DNA of 64,000 nucleotides, taken from positions 2,437,256-2,501,255 of the forward strand of contig NZ_STGC01000005.1 of NCBI RefSeq assembly GCF_005222805.1, read 5' to 3'. A program made the translations under genes and the position numbers. The notes beneath the pieces are model-generated. The model was not told the DNA's origin. It ran no database searches and worked only from the letters and a program-made list of their open reading frames with translations. Origin of the DNA: Devosia sp. FKR38. GTDB lineage: Bacteria > Pseudomonadota > Alphaproteobacteria > Rhizobiales > Devosiaceae. Numbering within the stretch: position 1 is the stretch's first letter; each line of letters opens with the position of its first letter. Positions 45,741 through 54,560 of the stretch are shown here, one piece after another.

Positions 45741-45771
45741 AAAGCGGGCCTTTCGGCCCGCTTTGCAATTC
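45741..45771. terminator. Terminator between the GNAT and rpoH genes
   Basis: A 10-bp perfect stem AAAGCGGGCC / GGCCCGCTTT with a TTTC loop lies between the convergent genes. On the minus strand it is followed by seven Ts, making it a strong terminator for rpoH; on the plus strand the T-tract is short. Confidence 0.8.
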
Positions 45772-45789
45772 TGACTCTTGCTGTTGCTC

Positions 45790-46662
45790 TCAGGCGTCCG
45801 GACGGGCCGCACCGCGCACGGCGTCCTGCACCTTTTCGAACGCCCGCACTTCGATCTGCCGGATGCGCTCGCGGCTGACGTCATACTGCTGGGCCAGCTC
45901 TTCGAGCGTCGCCGGGTTGTCCTGCAGGCGGCGCGCCTGGAAGATCGCCCGCTCGCGCTCGTTGAGCACGTCCATCGCATTGGTCAACAGGCCCATGCGC
46001 TCGGTATATTCCTCGCTGTCGCCCAGCGCGGTTTCCTGGCTGGGGGTATCGTCCACCAGCCAATCCTGCCATTCCGACGTGCCCTCGTCAGCCCGCATGG
46101 GCGAATTGAGCGAGGCGTCGCCGGACAGGCGCGCATTCATCGACACCACTTCGTCGGCGGTGACGTTCAGCGTCGTGGCGATCTGGGCGATCTGGTCGGG
46201 ATGCAGTGCACCGTCGTCCAGCGCCGCGATCTGGCCCTTCACCTTGCGCAGGTTGAAGAACAGCCGCTTCTGGGCCGCCGTCGTGCCGATCTTGACCAGG
46301 CTCCACGAGCGCAGGACATATTCCTGGATGGCTGCACGGATCCACCACATGGCATAGGTGGCCAGGCGGAACCCCTTGTCGGGCTCGAAGCGCTTGACGG
46401 CATGCATCAGGCCCACATTGCCTTCCGAGATCACCTCGGAAATCGGCAGTCCATAGCCGCGATAGCCCATGGCGATCTTGGCGACGAGACGCAGATGTGA
46501 GGTGATCAGCTTCTGCGCCGCGCCCGGATCCTCGTGTTCCTTGTAGCGCTTGGCCAGCATGAACTCTTCATCCGGCTCCAGCATGGGGAACTTCCGGATT
46601 TCCTGCAGATAGCGGCTCAGGCCACCTTCGGCTGAGAGCACGGGCAAATTCGTTTGGGCCAT
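45790..46662 (-). CDS. rpoH: RNA polymerase sigma factor RpoH (sigma-32)
   Basis: The heat-shock sigma factor, 290 residues. Region 2 holds the strand-opening sequence GNVGLMHAVKRFEPDKGFRL followed by TYAMWWIRAAI. The RpoH box QKRLFFNLRK separates sigma-32 from other group 3 sigma factors, and region 4 has LEELAQQYDVSRERIRQIEV. The ATG at 46662 has a good ribosome site (AAAGGGG); in-frame sequence upstream lacks family likeness. It has its own promoter and terminator. Hyphomicrobiales often have two rpoH genes; only one is visible here. Confidence 0.95.
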   Translation of the reverse strand: MAQTNLPVLSAEGGLSRYLQEIRKFPMLEPDEEFMLAKRYKEHEDPGAAQKLITSHLRLVAKIAMGYRGYGLPISEVISEGNVGLMHAVKRFEPDKGFRLATYAMWWIRAAIQEYVLRSWSLVKIGTTAAQKRLFFNLRKVKGQIAALDDGALHPDQIAQIATTLNVTADEVVSMNARLSGDASLNSPMRADEGTSEWQDWLVDDTPSQETALGDSEEYTERMGLLTNAMDVLNERERAIFQARRLQDNPATLEELAQQYDVSRERIRQIEVRAFEKVQDAVRGAARPDA

Positions 46663-46755
46663 ATGACGCACCCCTTTCATGTTCCCCCGCACAAGGCGGG
46701 CAGACTCTGGTGGTCCACGATGTCCGATCCCGGCCCATCGTAAGACTACGATGGA

Positions 46756-46784
46756 TATATAGTCCCCACTTGGGCGATTGTAAG
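46756..46784 (-). promoter_or_regulatory. Predicted promoter of rpoH
   Basis: On the minus strand CTTACA (46779-46784) and TATATA (46756-46761) are separated by 17 bp, about 95 bp upstream of the rpoH start. This is a good housekeeping-type match judged by eye. The 46663-46954 gap otherwise holds only the repeat at its far end. Confidence 0.55.
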
Positions 46785-46850
46785 ACCTGGCGCGGGCAAA
46801 AAATGTTACAAATTGGCAAGGCGGCTCGGCGGGCCGGAAACGCCCGCTTC

Positions 46851-46960
46851 CCTGGAGCGTTTCCAGCAAAAGTGGACACCACTTTTGCGGTTCGGAAACG
46901 CGACCAAACAGGACTCTAGAGCGTTTCAGCGATGCAGCGCAGCGGTGAAACGTTCTAGCG
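46851..46960. repeat. 110-bp dispersed structured repeat, copy A
   Basis: Two nested/adjacent hairpins. The first has outer arms GCGTTTCC (46857) and GGAAACGC (46894) and inner arms GCAAAAGTGG and CCACTTTTGC. The second has arms CTAGAGCGTTTCA and TGAAACGTTCTAG. The right end supplies the TAG stop codon of the rluD gene (46955-46957). A same-orientation, same-length copy lies at 48384-48493. Confidence 0.75.
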
Positions 46961-47983
46961 CGCGAAGGCCTTGTTGAAGTCCTCCAGCGCCTCCTCCAGT
47001 GCGGCCAGATCGGGCGGCAGCGGCGCCTCGAAGAACATTTCCTCGCCCGTCACCGGATGCTCAAAGCCCAGCTCGGCCGCATGCAGTGCCTGCCGGCCCA
47101 GTGCCTGAATGGGCCCTGCCACCTCAGGCGGCAGCTTGTTGACCTTGGTGACAAAGCCCGAGGCATAGACCGTGTCCGCCACCAGCGGATGGCCGATATG
47201 GGCCATATGCACGCGGATCTGATGTGTCCGCCCGGTTTCGAGCTGGCATTGCACGCGCGTGATGTCCCAGCCGGTGTCCCCGAAGCGGGCTTCCACCATA
47301 TAATGGGTGATGGCCTCGCGCCCGTCCTTGCGTACCGTCTGCTTGAGGCGGTTGTTCTGGTCACGGCCCAGCGGGGCTTCGACGGTGCCCTTGGCGGTCT
47401 CGGTCGAGCCCCAGACAAAGGCGATATAAGCCCGGTGCAGCGGCCCGGTGCGGCCATGGTCGGCAAACTGCGCCGACAGGTGCCGATGCGCCTGCTCGGT
47501 CTTGGCCGCAACCATCACGCCCGAGGTGTCGCGGTCCAGCCGGTGTACAATGCCCGGCCGCTTGACGCCGCCAATGCCCTGCAGGCTCGCCCCGCAATGG
47601 AAGATCAGCGCATTGACCAGCGTGCCATTGGGCGAGCCCGGCGCGGGATGCACCACCATGCCCACAGGCTTGTTGATCACGATCAGCTCGTCGTCCTCAT
47701 AGAGAATGTCGAGCGGGATATCTTCGGCCTGCGGCTCGGCGTCTTCTGGGGGTGGGGCAAGAAGGATGATTGTTTCCCCCGCCGTAAGCCGGTATTTGGG
47801 CTCACTGACGATTGTCCCGTTGATGCTCACTGCGCCTGTCAGGATCAGATCCTTGAGCCGGCTGCGGCTGAGTGCGGTATGCACCTTGGCCAGCGTGGCG
47901 TCGAGCCGTCCGCCAGCCATATCGGCATCGACAACGACTTCAACCTCGTCGCCCTCGAACTCTAGTGCGGTATCTTCGGCCAT
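46955..47983 (-). CDS. RluA/RluD family pseudouridine synthase
   Basis: A 342-residue pseudouridine synthase, probably RluD-type acting on 23S rRNA. The N-terminal S4 RNA-binding domain has RLDATLAKVHTALSRSRLKDLI, and the catalytic Asp lies in the signature GIVHRLDRDTSGVMV. LETGRTHQIRVHM is the conserved closing motif. The ATG at 47983 has a clear AGGA ribosome site at six bases. Strikingly, this ATG is in the sequence CATG, whose other strand starts the divergent small protein. Its stop codon lies in a dispersed repeat. RluD and RluC cannot be separated by eye. Confidence 0.93.
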   Translation of the reverse strand: MAEDTALEFEGDEVEVVVDADMAGGRLDATLAKVHTALSRSRLKDLILTGAVSINGTIVSEPKYRLTAGETIILLAPPPEDAEPQAEDIPLDILYEDDELIVINKPVGMVVHPAPGSPNGTLVNALIFHCGASLQGIGGVKRPGIVHRLDRDTSGVMVAAKTEQAHRHLSAQFADHGRTGPLHRAYIAFVWGSTETAKGTVEAPLGRDQNNRLKQTVRKDGREAITHYMVEARFGDTGWDITRVQCQLETGRTHQIRVHMAHIGHPLVADTVYASGFVTKVNKLPPEVAGPIQALGRQALHAAELGFEHPVTGEEMFFEAPLPPDLAALEEALEDFNKAFAR

Positions 47984-48335
47984 GGATAATCCTAACGAAA
48001 CTGGGCCCAGCGAACAAAAAGCGGATACCCCGCTCACGCCCGAAGCTCTTGCCATGCTGGGAAAGGCGCGCCGTTCGTTCGGTATCTCGATCGGCATTCT
48101 GTTGCTGGGCTTTATGGCGATTGGCGTGGCGCTTGTCTATCGCGTGATGCGCGATGCCCCGCCGCCCGCCGTGGCCGAGGCCATCGCCCTGCCCGCAGGC
48201 GCGACAATTCTGTCCTCGCAGCTCTCCGATGGCCTGATCAATGTCACCTATGTGCTCGACGGCGCCACCGTGCTGGCGCTGTTTGATCCCACCACGGGCG
48301 CCCTCAGCCGCACCATTGCGCTGACCACGCCCTAG
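47982..48335 (+). CDS. Small membrane protein, DUF6476-like
   Basis: A 117-residue protein: a polar N-terminus (~1-30), one membrane helix (SIGILLLGFMAIGVALVY) and a C-terminal domain (LPAGATILSSQLSDGLINVTYVLDGA). This layout matches the DUF6476 family often found next to rluD in alphaproteobacteria. The ATG at 47982 overlaps the rluD start codon on the opposite strand (CATG at 47981-47984). The ribosome site before this ATG is weak; an ATG at 48054, before the membrane helix, is an alternative start. Function is unknown. Confidence 0.7.
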   Translation: MDNPNETGPSEQKADTPLTPEALAMLGKARRSFGISIGILLLGFMAIGVALVYRVMRDAPPPAVAEAIALPAGATILSSQLSDGLINVTYVLDGATVLALFDPTTGALSRTIALTTP

Positions 48336-48383
48336 GCTCGGAAGCATCAGACGCGCAACGGACGCCAGACCGGCGCCAGGCGC

Positions 48384-48493
48384 CCTGGAGCGTTTCCGGC
48401 AAAAGTGACCACCAATTTTGCGGTTCGGAAACGCGACCAAAAAGACACTAGAGCAATTTCACCGATCCAACGAGGCGGTGAAATTCTCTAGCG
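48384..48493. repeat. 110-bp dispersed structured repeat, copy B
   Basis: A second copy of the repeat seen at 46851-46960, in the same orientation and of the same length. In its second hairpin, AATTTCACCG pairs perfectly with CGGTGAAATT where copy A has CGTTTCA/TGAAACG, a compensatory change that keeps pairing. Its right end supplies the TAG stop codon (48488-48490) of the coiled-coil protein gene. Confidence 0.75.
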
Positions 48494-49618
48494 GCCCTGG
48501 ATTTCCCGCAGCGCCGCCATACGGTCCGACACCGAGCCGCGCCGGCTCTTGGCCGGCGGTGGCGGCTCCAGCGGCCCCTCGTCGCCTTCGTCGGCAAAGC
48601 GCTGCACCCGGTCGAACAGGCTTTCGGGCTCGCCCTTCTCCACCGGCGTATCGGTATCGACGGCATAGACCAGCTTGCTGACGCTGGCGGCGATATCGTT
48701 GAGCTTTTCGCGCAGATAGGCCTGTTCGAGCCGATCGCTGTCCCAATCGGCCATGATGGTGGACTCTACCCCGGCCACGGTCCTGCGCAGCGCCTCGACC
48801 TCGGCCTCAAGGCTGAGCTTGTCGGCCAGCAGCGTCTCGACGCGGCTTTCGGACTTGGCCACCACCTGGCTGGTTTCTGCCAGAATGGCATTGAGGCGGT
48901 TTTCCGCGCTCGCCATACGCGCCTCGGCGGCAATCAGCGCCGCATTGGCCTCGGCCCTGCTGTCGCCCTCGCCGGCCAGCGCCGCACGCATCTGCGCCAT
49001 GGCCGCACTGGTCTCATTGCTGCGCCGGTCCGACCCCTCCAGCTGCGACAGCAGGCCCTCGGCCTGTTCCTGCAGGAAGCCCGCGCGCTTGCGCTCGGCG
49101 GCCAGCGCCGCCGACAGCCGCGTGATGTCGCGGACATAGTCGCCCGAAAGGCCCTCGCCGTTCAGCTCGCCACCGGGAACCAGGCTGTCATTGGCCACCT
49201 GGTTGCGCAGGCTCAGCTGTTCGCTCAGCGCCGCGCCATGCCGCTCCAATTCCAGAATCCGGCCCCGCAGCTCGGTTTCGCGCCGCTCCAGCTCGCGCGT
49301 CGTCGCCAGATGCTTGTCGCGTTCGGCCTTGAGCGCACCCAGATCGCTGCGCTTCTGGTTCACATCGCCCAGCTGCTCGGCCAAGCGCTTGCGCAACTGC
49401 TCGACATTCATCTCGAGCCGGCGCGTCGACAGGGCAAATTCGGCGCGCAACTGATCCTTGTCAGCGCGAAATTCGGCCATGGTGATGGGCGTTGCCGCCT
49501 CGATGCGGCGCTTGGTCAGCCGCACGGCCCGCTTCCACACCGATGGCATGATGATCAGCGCGACCAGGCCTGCCACCAGCAGTCCAAGCGCAAAATACAT
49601 CATGTTCTCGATAGGCAT
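48488..49618 (-). CDS. Single-pass membrane protein with long coiled coil, unknown function
   Basis: A 376-residue protein I recognise only as a Hyphomicrobiales-type hypothetical. The N-terminus has one membrane helix (FALGLLVAGLVALIIMP, ~residues 9-25). It is followed by basic residues (KRAVRLTKRRIEAA), placing the rest in the cytoplasm, and ~250 residues of heptad-like coiled coil (LEMNVEQLRKRLAEQL, AALAAERKRAGFLQEQ). The C-terminus is acidic and proline-rich. Its stop codon is provided by repeat copy B. The layout suggests a scaffold or membrane organiser, but there is no direct evidence. Confidence 0.7.
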   Translation of the reverse strand: MPIENMMYFALGLLVAGLVALIIMPSVWKRAVRLTKRRIEAATPITMAEFRADKDQLRAEFALSTRRLEMNVEQLRKRLAEQLGDVNQKRSDLGALKAERDKHLATTRELERRETELRGRILELERHGAALSEQLSLRNQVANDSLVPGGELNGEGLSGDYVRDITRLSAALAAERKRAGFLQEQAEGLLSQLEGSDRRSNETSAAMAQMRAALAGEGDSRAEANAALIAAEARMASAENRLNAILAETSQVVAKSESRVETLLADKLSLEAEVEALRRTVAGVESTIMADWDSDRLEQAYLREKLNDIAASVSKLVYAVDTDTPVEKGEPESLFDRVQRFADEGDEGPLEPPPPAKSRRGSVSDRMAALREIQGR

Positions 49619-49813
49619 TGACCGGTCTCCGAACCGCGCAGCGCTGTGGCGCGGGTCACGTCTGGTTTTCGCAGCTCTGGCGCTGGCCCGCCATCATAGC
49701 CAATGATTAACCCTAACGCGTGCGGACGGTCCAGTCACGACAATGCCGGGCCCTTGCGACGCCCGGCATCTTGCCGTCACGCGATGGTGACTGGTTGTGC
49801 TTGGTCAGCCCGC

Positions 49814-50383
49814 TCAGAAGGGGTTCCAGGTCGGCTCGGCCGTGAACTTGAGATAGCCCACATTGATGCCCAGCCGGGCGCCAACGCCCGAGCGGATCGG
49901 CACGATCACCACATTGCCGCGCTTGATCACCGTCATGCCAAAGCCGCCCACGATATAGGCCGAGCCGTCCACGCCGGCAAAGCGCCCCAGCACGTCCTGG
50001 ATCTGGTTGAGGCTATAGACCAGCATCATCACCTTGGAGCCGTCGCCGCCCACGTCAAAGCCGATCGAAGGGCCCTGCCAATACAGGTTATATTCGCCTG
50101 CATTGCGGGTGTAGAGCACGCCCTCGCCATAGCGGGCGCCGGCAAACAGCGCGCCGCCGGCGTCTTCGCCCAGCACATAGCCATTGGGCAGGCCGAACTG
50201 GCTCACGGCCCGTTCCACCACCGAGGCCAGCCCCTGCGAGGCCGAGCCGAAGAACTGCTTGCCGCTGTCCACCAATTCGGAACCCGAATAGCTGTCGCTC
50301 AGCGAGCCCTGGGCATGGGCGGCCGACAATGGGGCCAGCACACACGCAAGCAGGGTCATGATGAGGGCGAGGCGCTTGAACAT
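49814..50383 (-). CDS. eipA: EipA-family periplasmic protein (DUF1134)
   Basis: A 189-residue protein of the DUF1134 family, known in Brucella as envelope integrity protein A. The signal peptide ends near AHAQ (~residue 25). The mature domain carries LGEDAGGALFAGARYGEG and YWQGPSIGFDVGGDGSKVMMLVY, matching the small beta-rich family fold. It acts in the periplasm and is linked to envelope integrity and cell division. In several alphaproteobacteria it is reported as a CtrA target. The gap from its neighbour (49619-49813) contains no gene I can support. Confidence 0.82.
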   Translation of the reverse strand: MFKRLALIMTLLACVLAPLSAAHAQGSLSDSYSGSELVDSGKQFFGSASQGLASVVERAVSQFGLPNGYVLGEDAGGALFAGARYGEGVLYTRNAGEYNLYWQGPSIGFDVGGDGSKVMMLVYSLNQIQDVLGRFAGVDGSAYIVGGFGMTVIKRGNVVIVPIRSGVGARLGINVGYLKFTAEPTWNPF

Positions 50384-50498
50384 GTGAAGTCTCCCGATGG
50401 GGTGGCTAAGGCAGCGATTGCGACACGGACGAAACGAGGAGCTTAACTTTTGTGCGGCACACTCTGTCCCCAGTGTTGGGCCGATCCATGGTTTGAAG

Positions 50499-50996
50499 AT
50501 GACGCAAACCTATAAACAAATCTTAACCATGCTTGCCTTTGTTTTGCCGCTATTGGCCGGGGTTTGCGGCGGTTTGCCGGCCGTGCGCGCCCAGTCGGTG
50601 GTCACCCTGATCGTCACCGACCCGCTCACCGGCATTGCCATGTCCGGCATGGACCCGGTCAGCTACTTCACCGAGCCCGAGCCGCTCCAGGGCTTGGCAG
50701 ACTATGAGTTCATCTGGAACAACGTGCCGTGGTATTTCGCGACGCCGGCCAATCGCGACGTCTTTTCGCGCTCGCCCGAGATCTATGCGCCCCAGTTCGG
50801 CGGCCATGATGGCATGGGTGTGTCGCGCGGCTTCCTGTCTGATGGCGATGCGCGTTTCTTCGCCATGTTCAAGCAGCGGCTTTACCTCTTCTACTCCGCC
50901 GCCAATCGCGAGGCCTTCCTGCTGGCGCCCGACGCGGCCGCCACCCAGGCCGAGGCCCGCTGGCCCGAACTGTCCAAAACCCTGTCGATCCGCTGA
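50499..50996 (+). CDS. YHS domain-containing protein, secreted
   Basis: A 165-residue protein with an N-terminal signal or membrane anchor (MLAFVLPLLAGVCGGLP, ending near VRAQ). The YHS-like domain follows: GMDPVSYFTEPEPLQGLADY, FIWNNVPWYFATPANRDVF and YAPQFGGHDGMGVSRGF. YHS domains may bind metal but this copy lacks the classical cysteines of metallochaperone YHS. The ATG at 50499 was chosen since it directly precedes the signal-like segment; upstream ATG codons in frame give no likeness. It lies divergent from eipA and upstream of chpT. Confidence 0.7.
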   Translation: MTQTYKQILTMLAFVLPLLAGVCGGLPAVRAQSVVTLIVTDPLTGIAMSGMDPVSYFTEPEPLQGLADYEFIWNNVPWYFATPANRDVFSRSPEIYAPQFGGHDGMGVSRGFLSDGDARFFAMFKQRLYLFYSAANREAFLLAPDAAATQAEARWPELSKTLSIR

Positions 50997-51111
50997 ACTT
51001 CCTGTTGGCCGGGCTGCCGACGCGTGCTTTTTGGGTCCACTTTTAACCGCCAGCCACTAATGTCGGGGCAAGTGATTCTTTGCCGACGACACGCCTCACG
51101 GAGACATCTGC

Positions 51112-51789
51112 ATGGCCGACATTATCGAGCTTAAGGCAACCGACCTCGCGGCCATGCTGTGCAGCCGGGTCTGCCATGACCTGATCAACCCCATCGGCGC
51201 CATCGGCAATGGCCTGGAAGTGCTGGGCGATCCCAATCAGGCCGAGATGGCCGACGGCGCGCGCGACCTGATTTCGAGCGCCGCTCGCCAGAGCCGCGCC
51301 AAGCTCGAGTTCGCCCGCCTGGCCTATGGCGCCTCCTCCACCTCGGGCACAGACATCGACACCCGCGAGTGCGAGCGCGTCGCCCGCATCCTGTTCGAGA
51401 TCGAAAAAGCCGATCTGGAGTGGAATGTCCCGCTGATCCTGCTGCCCAAGCACAAGGCCAAGCTCTTCATGAACATGCTGCTGATCGCCGCTATGTCCGT
51501 GCCGCGCGGCGGCCAGGTCACGGCCAGCATCACCGGCGACGCCGGCAATGAGAAGTTCGAATTCACCTCCAAGAGCGATCCCGAGAAGCGTCAGAAGACC
51601 CTGGTCCCCTCCGGCGCCGCCGGCCTGCTCGCTGGCACGCCCGACGAGGGCTTTGTCGATGCGCGCGGCATCCAGCCGTTCTACACGGGTCTGCTCGCCC
51701 GCATGACCGATATGGAGATCAGCATCGGCATCGTCGACGAGGTCTTCCGCTTTAGCGCCACGCCCAAGGCGGCTGTAACGTCAGTCTAA
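51112..51789 (+). CDS. chpT: Histidine phosphotransferase ChpT
   Basis: ChpT relays phosphate from the hybrid kinase CckA to CtrA and CpdR in the cell-cycle pathway. The 225-residue protein has the N-terminal four-helix dimerisation domain with phospho-acceptor His22 in SRVCHDLINPIGAIGNGLE, followed by a degenerate HATPase-like domain. The helix pattern and residues around His22 match the family. The response-regulator gene lies 92 bp downstream on the same strand. CtrA lies 2.5 kb further on the other strand; CckA is not in the window. Confidence 0.94.
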   Translation: MADIIELKATDLAAMLCSRVCHDLINPIGAIGNGLEVLGDPNQAEMADGARDLISSAARQSRAKLEFARLAYGASSTSGTDIDTRECERVARILFEIEKADLEWNVPLILLPKHKAKLFMNMLLIAAMSVPRGGQVTASITGDAGNEKFEFTSKSDPEKRQKTLVPSGAAGLLAGTPDEGFVDARGIQPFYTGLLARMTDMEISIGIVDEVFRFSATPKAAVTSV

Positions 51790-51881
51790 TGTCAGGCAAA
51801 TGTCAGCCCTTTGCTAACCTATTCATAGGAAGTGATGGCTAGAATTGGCTCCGGTGCGACACAGCCCGGAGCCTGGCCCAG

Positions 51882-52247
51882 ATGAAATCCTGCCTGATCG
51901 TCGATGACTCCGCAGTGGTCCGAAAGGTCGCTCGCCGCATCCTCGAGAACATGGACTACATCGTTGATGAGGCCGAGGACGGCCAGGAAGCCTTCGACAA
52001 ATGCCGCCAGGAAATGCCTGACGCCATTCTGCTCGATTGGAGCATGCCCATTCTTAGTGGCTTGCAATTCCTCAAGCTTTTGCGCGGCTACGACGGCGGC
52101 GAGAAGCCGCGCGTGGTCTATTGCACCGTCGAGAACGACATCGGCGCCATCGCCATGGCCCTCAAGGCTGGCGCCAGCGACTATATGATGAAGCCCTTCG
52201 ACCGCGCCATTCTGGAAGCCAAGTTCGAGCCCGACCTGGCCGCCTAG
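51882..52247 (+). CDS. Single-domain response regulator (CheY-like)
   Basis: A 121-residue stand-alone receiver. The acidic pair is D8-D9, the phospho-acceptor is D52 (LLDWSMP) and the Lys is in the YMMKPFDR motif, so it should be phosphorylatable. There is no output domain. It directly follows chpT. The C-terminus ends with FEPDLAA; terminal LAA or AA is the motif read by ClpXP in SsrA-tagged proteins and in Caulobacter CpdR. The sequence itself is not CpdR-like (its receiver start and core differ). It may be a ChpT-linked protein, a CheY or a stress regulator. Confidence 0.88.
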   Translation: MKSCLIVDDSAVVRKVARRILENMDYIVDEAEDGQEAFDKCRQEMPDAILLDWSMPILSGLQFLKLLRGYDGGEKPRVVYCTVENDIGAIAMALKAGASDYMMKPFDRAILEAKFEPDLAA

Positions 52248-53512
52248 GCCGCCCGCTCATCCCGCGCCCGCCCCAGCAGAAAGGCCTTCTCCCGGCCATT
52301 CCGCGTCAACCCGGCCGCCCGCTCAAACTCATCGGCCGCCTCGGCATGCCGGCCCAGTTTGCCCAGCACATCCCCCCGCACGCTATAGAGCAGATGATAG
52401 CGGGCCAGCGCCGGATCATCGCGAATCGCGTCGATCAGCACCAGTGCCGCCGCCGGCCCGTCAGCCATCGACACTGCAACGGCCCGATTGAGTTCCACCA
52501 CGCTGGACGGCGATATCTGCGCCAGAACGCCATAGAGCGCCGCGATCCGGCTCCAGTCGGTTTCCGCCGCCACCCGCGCCCGCGCATGGCAGGCCGCAAT
52601 CGCCGCCTGTAGCGCATAGGGTCCGCTCTCGCCACCCAGCTCAATGGCCCGTGCCAGCGTCGCCAGGCCCCGCTCAATGGCCGCCCGGTCCCACCGGCCG
52701 CGATCCTGATCCAGCAGCAGCACCGGCTCGCCGTCCGCCCCGACCCGGGCCGCCATGCGCGAGGACTGGATCTCCATCAGCGCCACCAGCCCATGCACCT
52801 CGCTGTCCCCAGGCGCCAGCCCGGCCAGCACGCGCCCCAGCCGGATCGCCTCCTGGGCGAGCTGCGGGCGCATCCAGTCCTCGCCGGCTGTTGCCGAATA
52901 GCCTTCGTTGAAAATCAGATAGATAACGCCCAACACCGAGGCCAACCGCTCCGCCCGCTCAGCGCCGCTGGGCACGGCATAGGGGATCTGGGCCGTGGAA
53001 ATGGCCTTCTTGGCCCGCACGATGCGCTGCCCGATCGTCGGCTCGGCCACCAGGAACGCCCGGGCAATTTCCTCGGTGGTCAATCCGCCCACCAGCCGCA
53101 GCGTCAGCGCCACCTGCGCCTCAGCCGGCAGAATGGGGTGGCAGGCGGTAAAGATCATCTTGAGCAGGTCGTCGCCGACCTCATCGTCCATCTGCTCATG
53201 CAGCGCTTCGATGGCATCATCGCCAGCGCTGTCCATGTCCCGGCCGATCTCGGCCAGCTTGTCGCGCGCCATGCTGCGGTGGCGGAACATGTCGATGGCG
53301 CGCCGCTTGGCGGTCTGCATCAGCCAGGCCGCGGGATTGTCCGGCACGCCGCGCTCCGGCCAGGTCTTGAGCGCCACCAGCAGGGCGTCCTGTGCCAGTT
53401 CCTCGGCCAGCGAAATATCGCGCACCACCCGCGTCAGCCCGGCAATCAGCCGCGGCTGCTCGGTTTTGAACACAGCAATGATGGCGCGATGGGTTGGCGA
53501 TTCTGGGGTCAT
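52244..53512 (-). CDS. ECF42-like RNA polymerase sigma factor with C-terminal extension
   Basis: A 422-residue sigma factor of the RpoE/SigJ-like ECF42 group (DUF6596). Region 2 includes ISLAEELAQDALLVALKTWP and PAAWLMQTAKRRAIDMFR, and region 4 includes LRLVGGLTTEEIARAF. A ~200-residue helical C-terminal extension (TPR-like) follows. The ATG at 53512 (MTPESPTHRAIIAVF) matches the family start; the ATG at 53533 is in frame. ECF42 genes normally stand beside a DGPF/YCII protein gene, which is not adjacent here. The end overlaps the convergent response-regulator gene by 4 bp. Confidence 0.9.
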   Translation of the reverse strand: MTPESPTHRAIIAVFKTEQPRLIAGLTRVVRDISLAEELAQDALLVALKTWPERGVPDNPAAWLMQTAKRRAIDMFRHRSMARDKLAEIGRDMDSAGDDAIEALHEQMDDEVGDDLLKMIFTACHPILPAEAQVALTLRLVGGLTTEEIARAFLVAEPTIGQRIVRAKKAISTAQIPYAVPSGAERAERLASVLGVIYLIFNEGYSATAGEDWMRPQLAQEAIRLGRVLAGLAPGDSEVHGLVALMEIQSSRMAARVGADGEPVLLLDQDRGRWDRAAIERGLATLARAIELGGESGPYALQAAIAACHARARVAAETDWSRIAALYGVLAQISPSSVVELNRAVAVSMADGPAAALVLIDAIRDDPALARYHLLYSVRGDVLGKLGRHAEAADEFERAAGLTRNGREKAFLLGRARDERAA

Positions 53513-53573
53513 GGGTCCCGATGAAACCAGCATCCCGCCACAGCGACAATCGCCATTGCGACCCGGTCAATGG

Positions 53574-53607
53574 AAAAACCCCGCACGACAAAGTCGCACG
53601 GGGTTTA
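53574..53607 (-). terminator. Terminator of ctrA
   Basis: On the minus strand a stem with arms AAACCCCG and CGGGGTTT and an inner GCGAC/GTCG-type stem is followed by a run of Ts. It lies about 25 bp after the ctrA stop and upstream of the ECF42-like gene. Confidence 0.75.
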
Positions 53608-53631
53608 ATCATTCAGCCGTCCTGATGCGGA

Positions 53632-54339
<708 letters not shown>

Positions 54340-54424
54340 TATATTCCCCTTGTCATTCGTTCCTGCTGGAACCGTGGGACCTGGCCTGCCCACGCCAACC
54401 CTACTGGATATGACTGAACCCTAA

Positions 54425-54560
54425 GTCCAAATAGTTAACAAAGTTTAATTCGGTTCGGCAATACGCAAAGAGCGTTAGGGTGAATTAAGTCTAAGTCATT
54501 GAAATTTAAGGGTTAATCTTATCAATTTTTCTTAAGAAAATGGTTTAAGTTGACCCGGCA
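54425..54560. promoter_or_regulatory. TTAA-rich control region between ctrA and fliI
   Basis: The 54340-54760 intergenic region is AT-rich and carries clustered TTAA words. These include TTAA-N6-TTAAC read on the minus strand at 54434-54448 and TTAAG words near 54503-54557, similar to CtrA half sites. GANTC sites (CcrM) lie at 54572 and 54687. I expect divergent promoters for ctrA and fliI, with possible CtrA autoregulation. No supported gene lies here. Confidence 0.5.

Noticed and set aside
46851-48493. The two 110-bp repeats as ends of a composite transposon
   Set aside because: The copies are in direct orientation, have no transposase between them, and enclose the housekeeping rluD gene. 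Their hairpin structure fits dispersed intergenic repeats better.
51882-52247. The chpT-adjacent response regulator as CpdR
   Set aside because: The C-terminal AA is similar, but the receiver sequence (start MKSCLIVDDSAVVRK and the core) does not match CpdR; only a general receiver call is justified.
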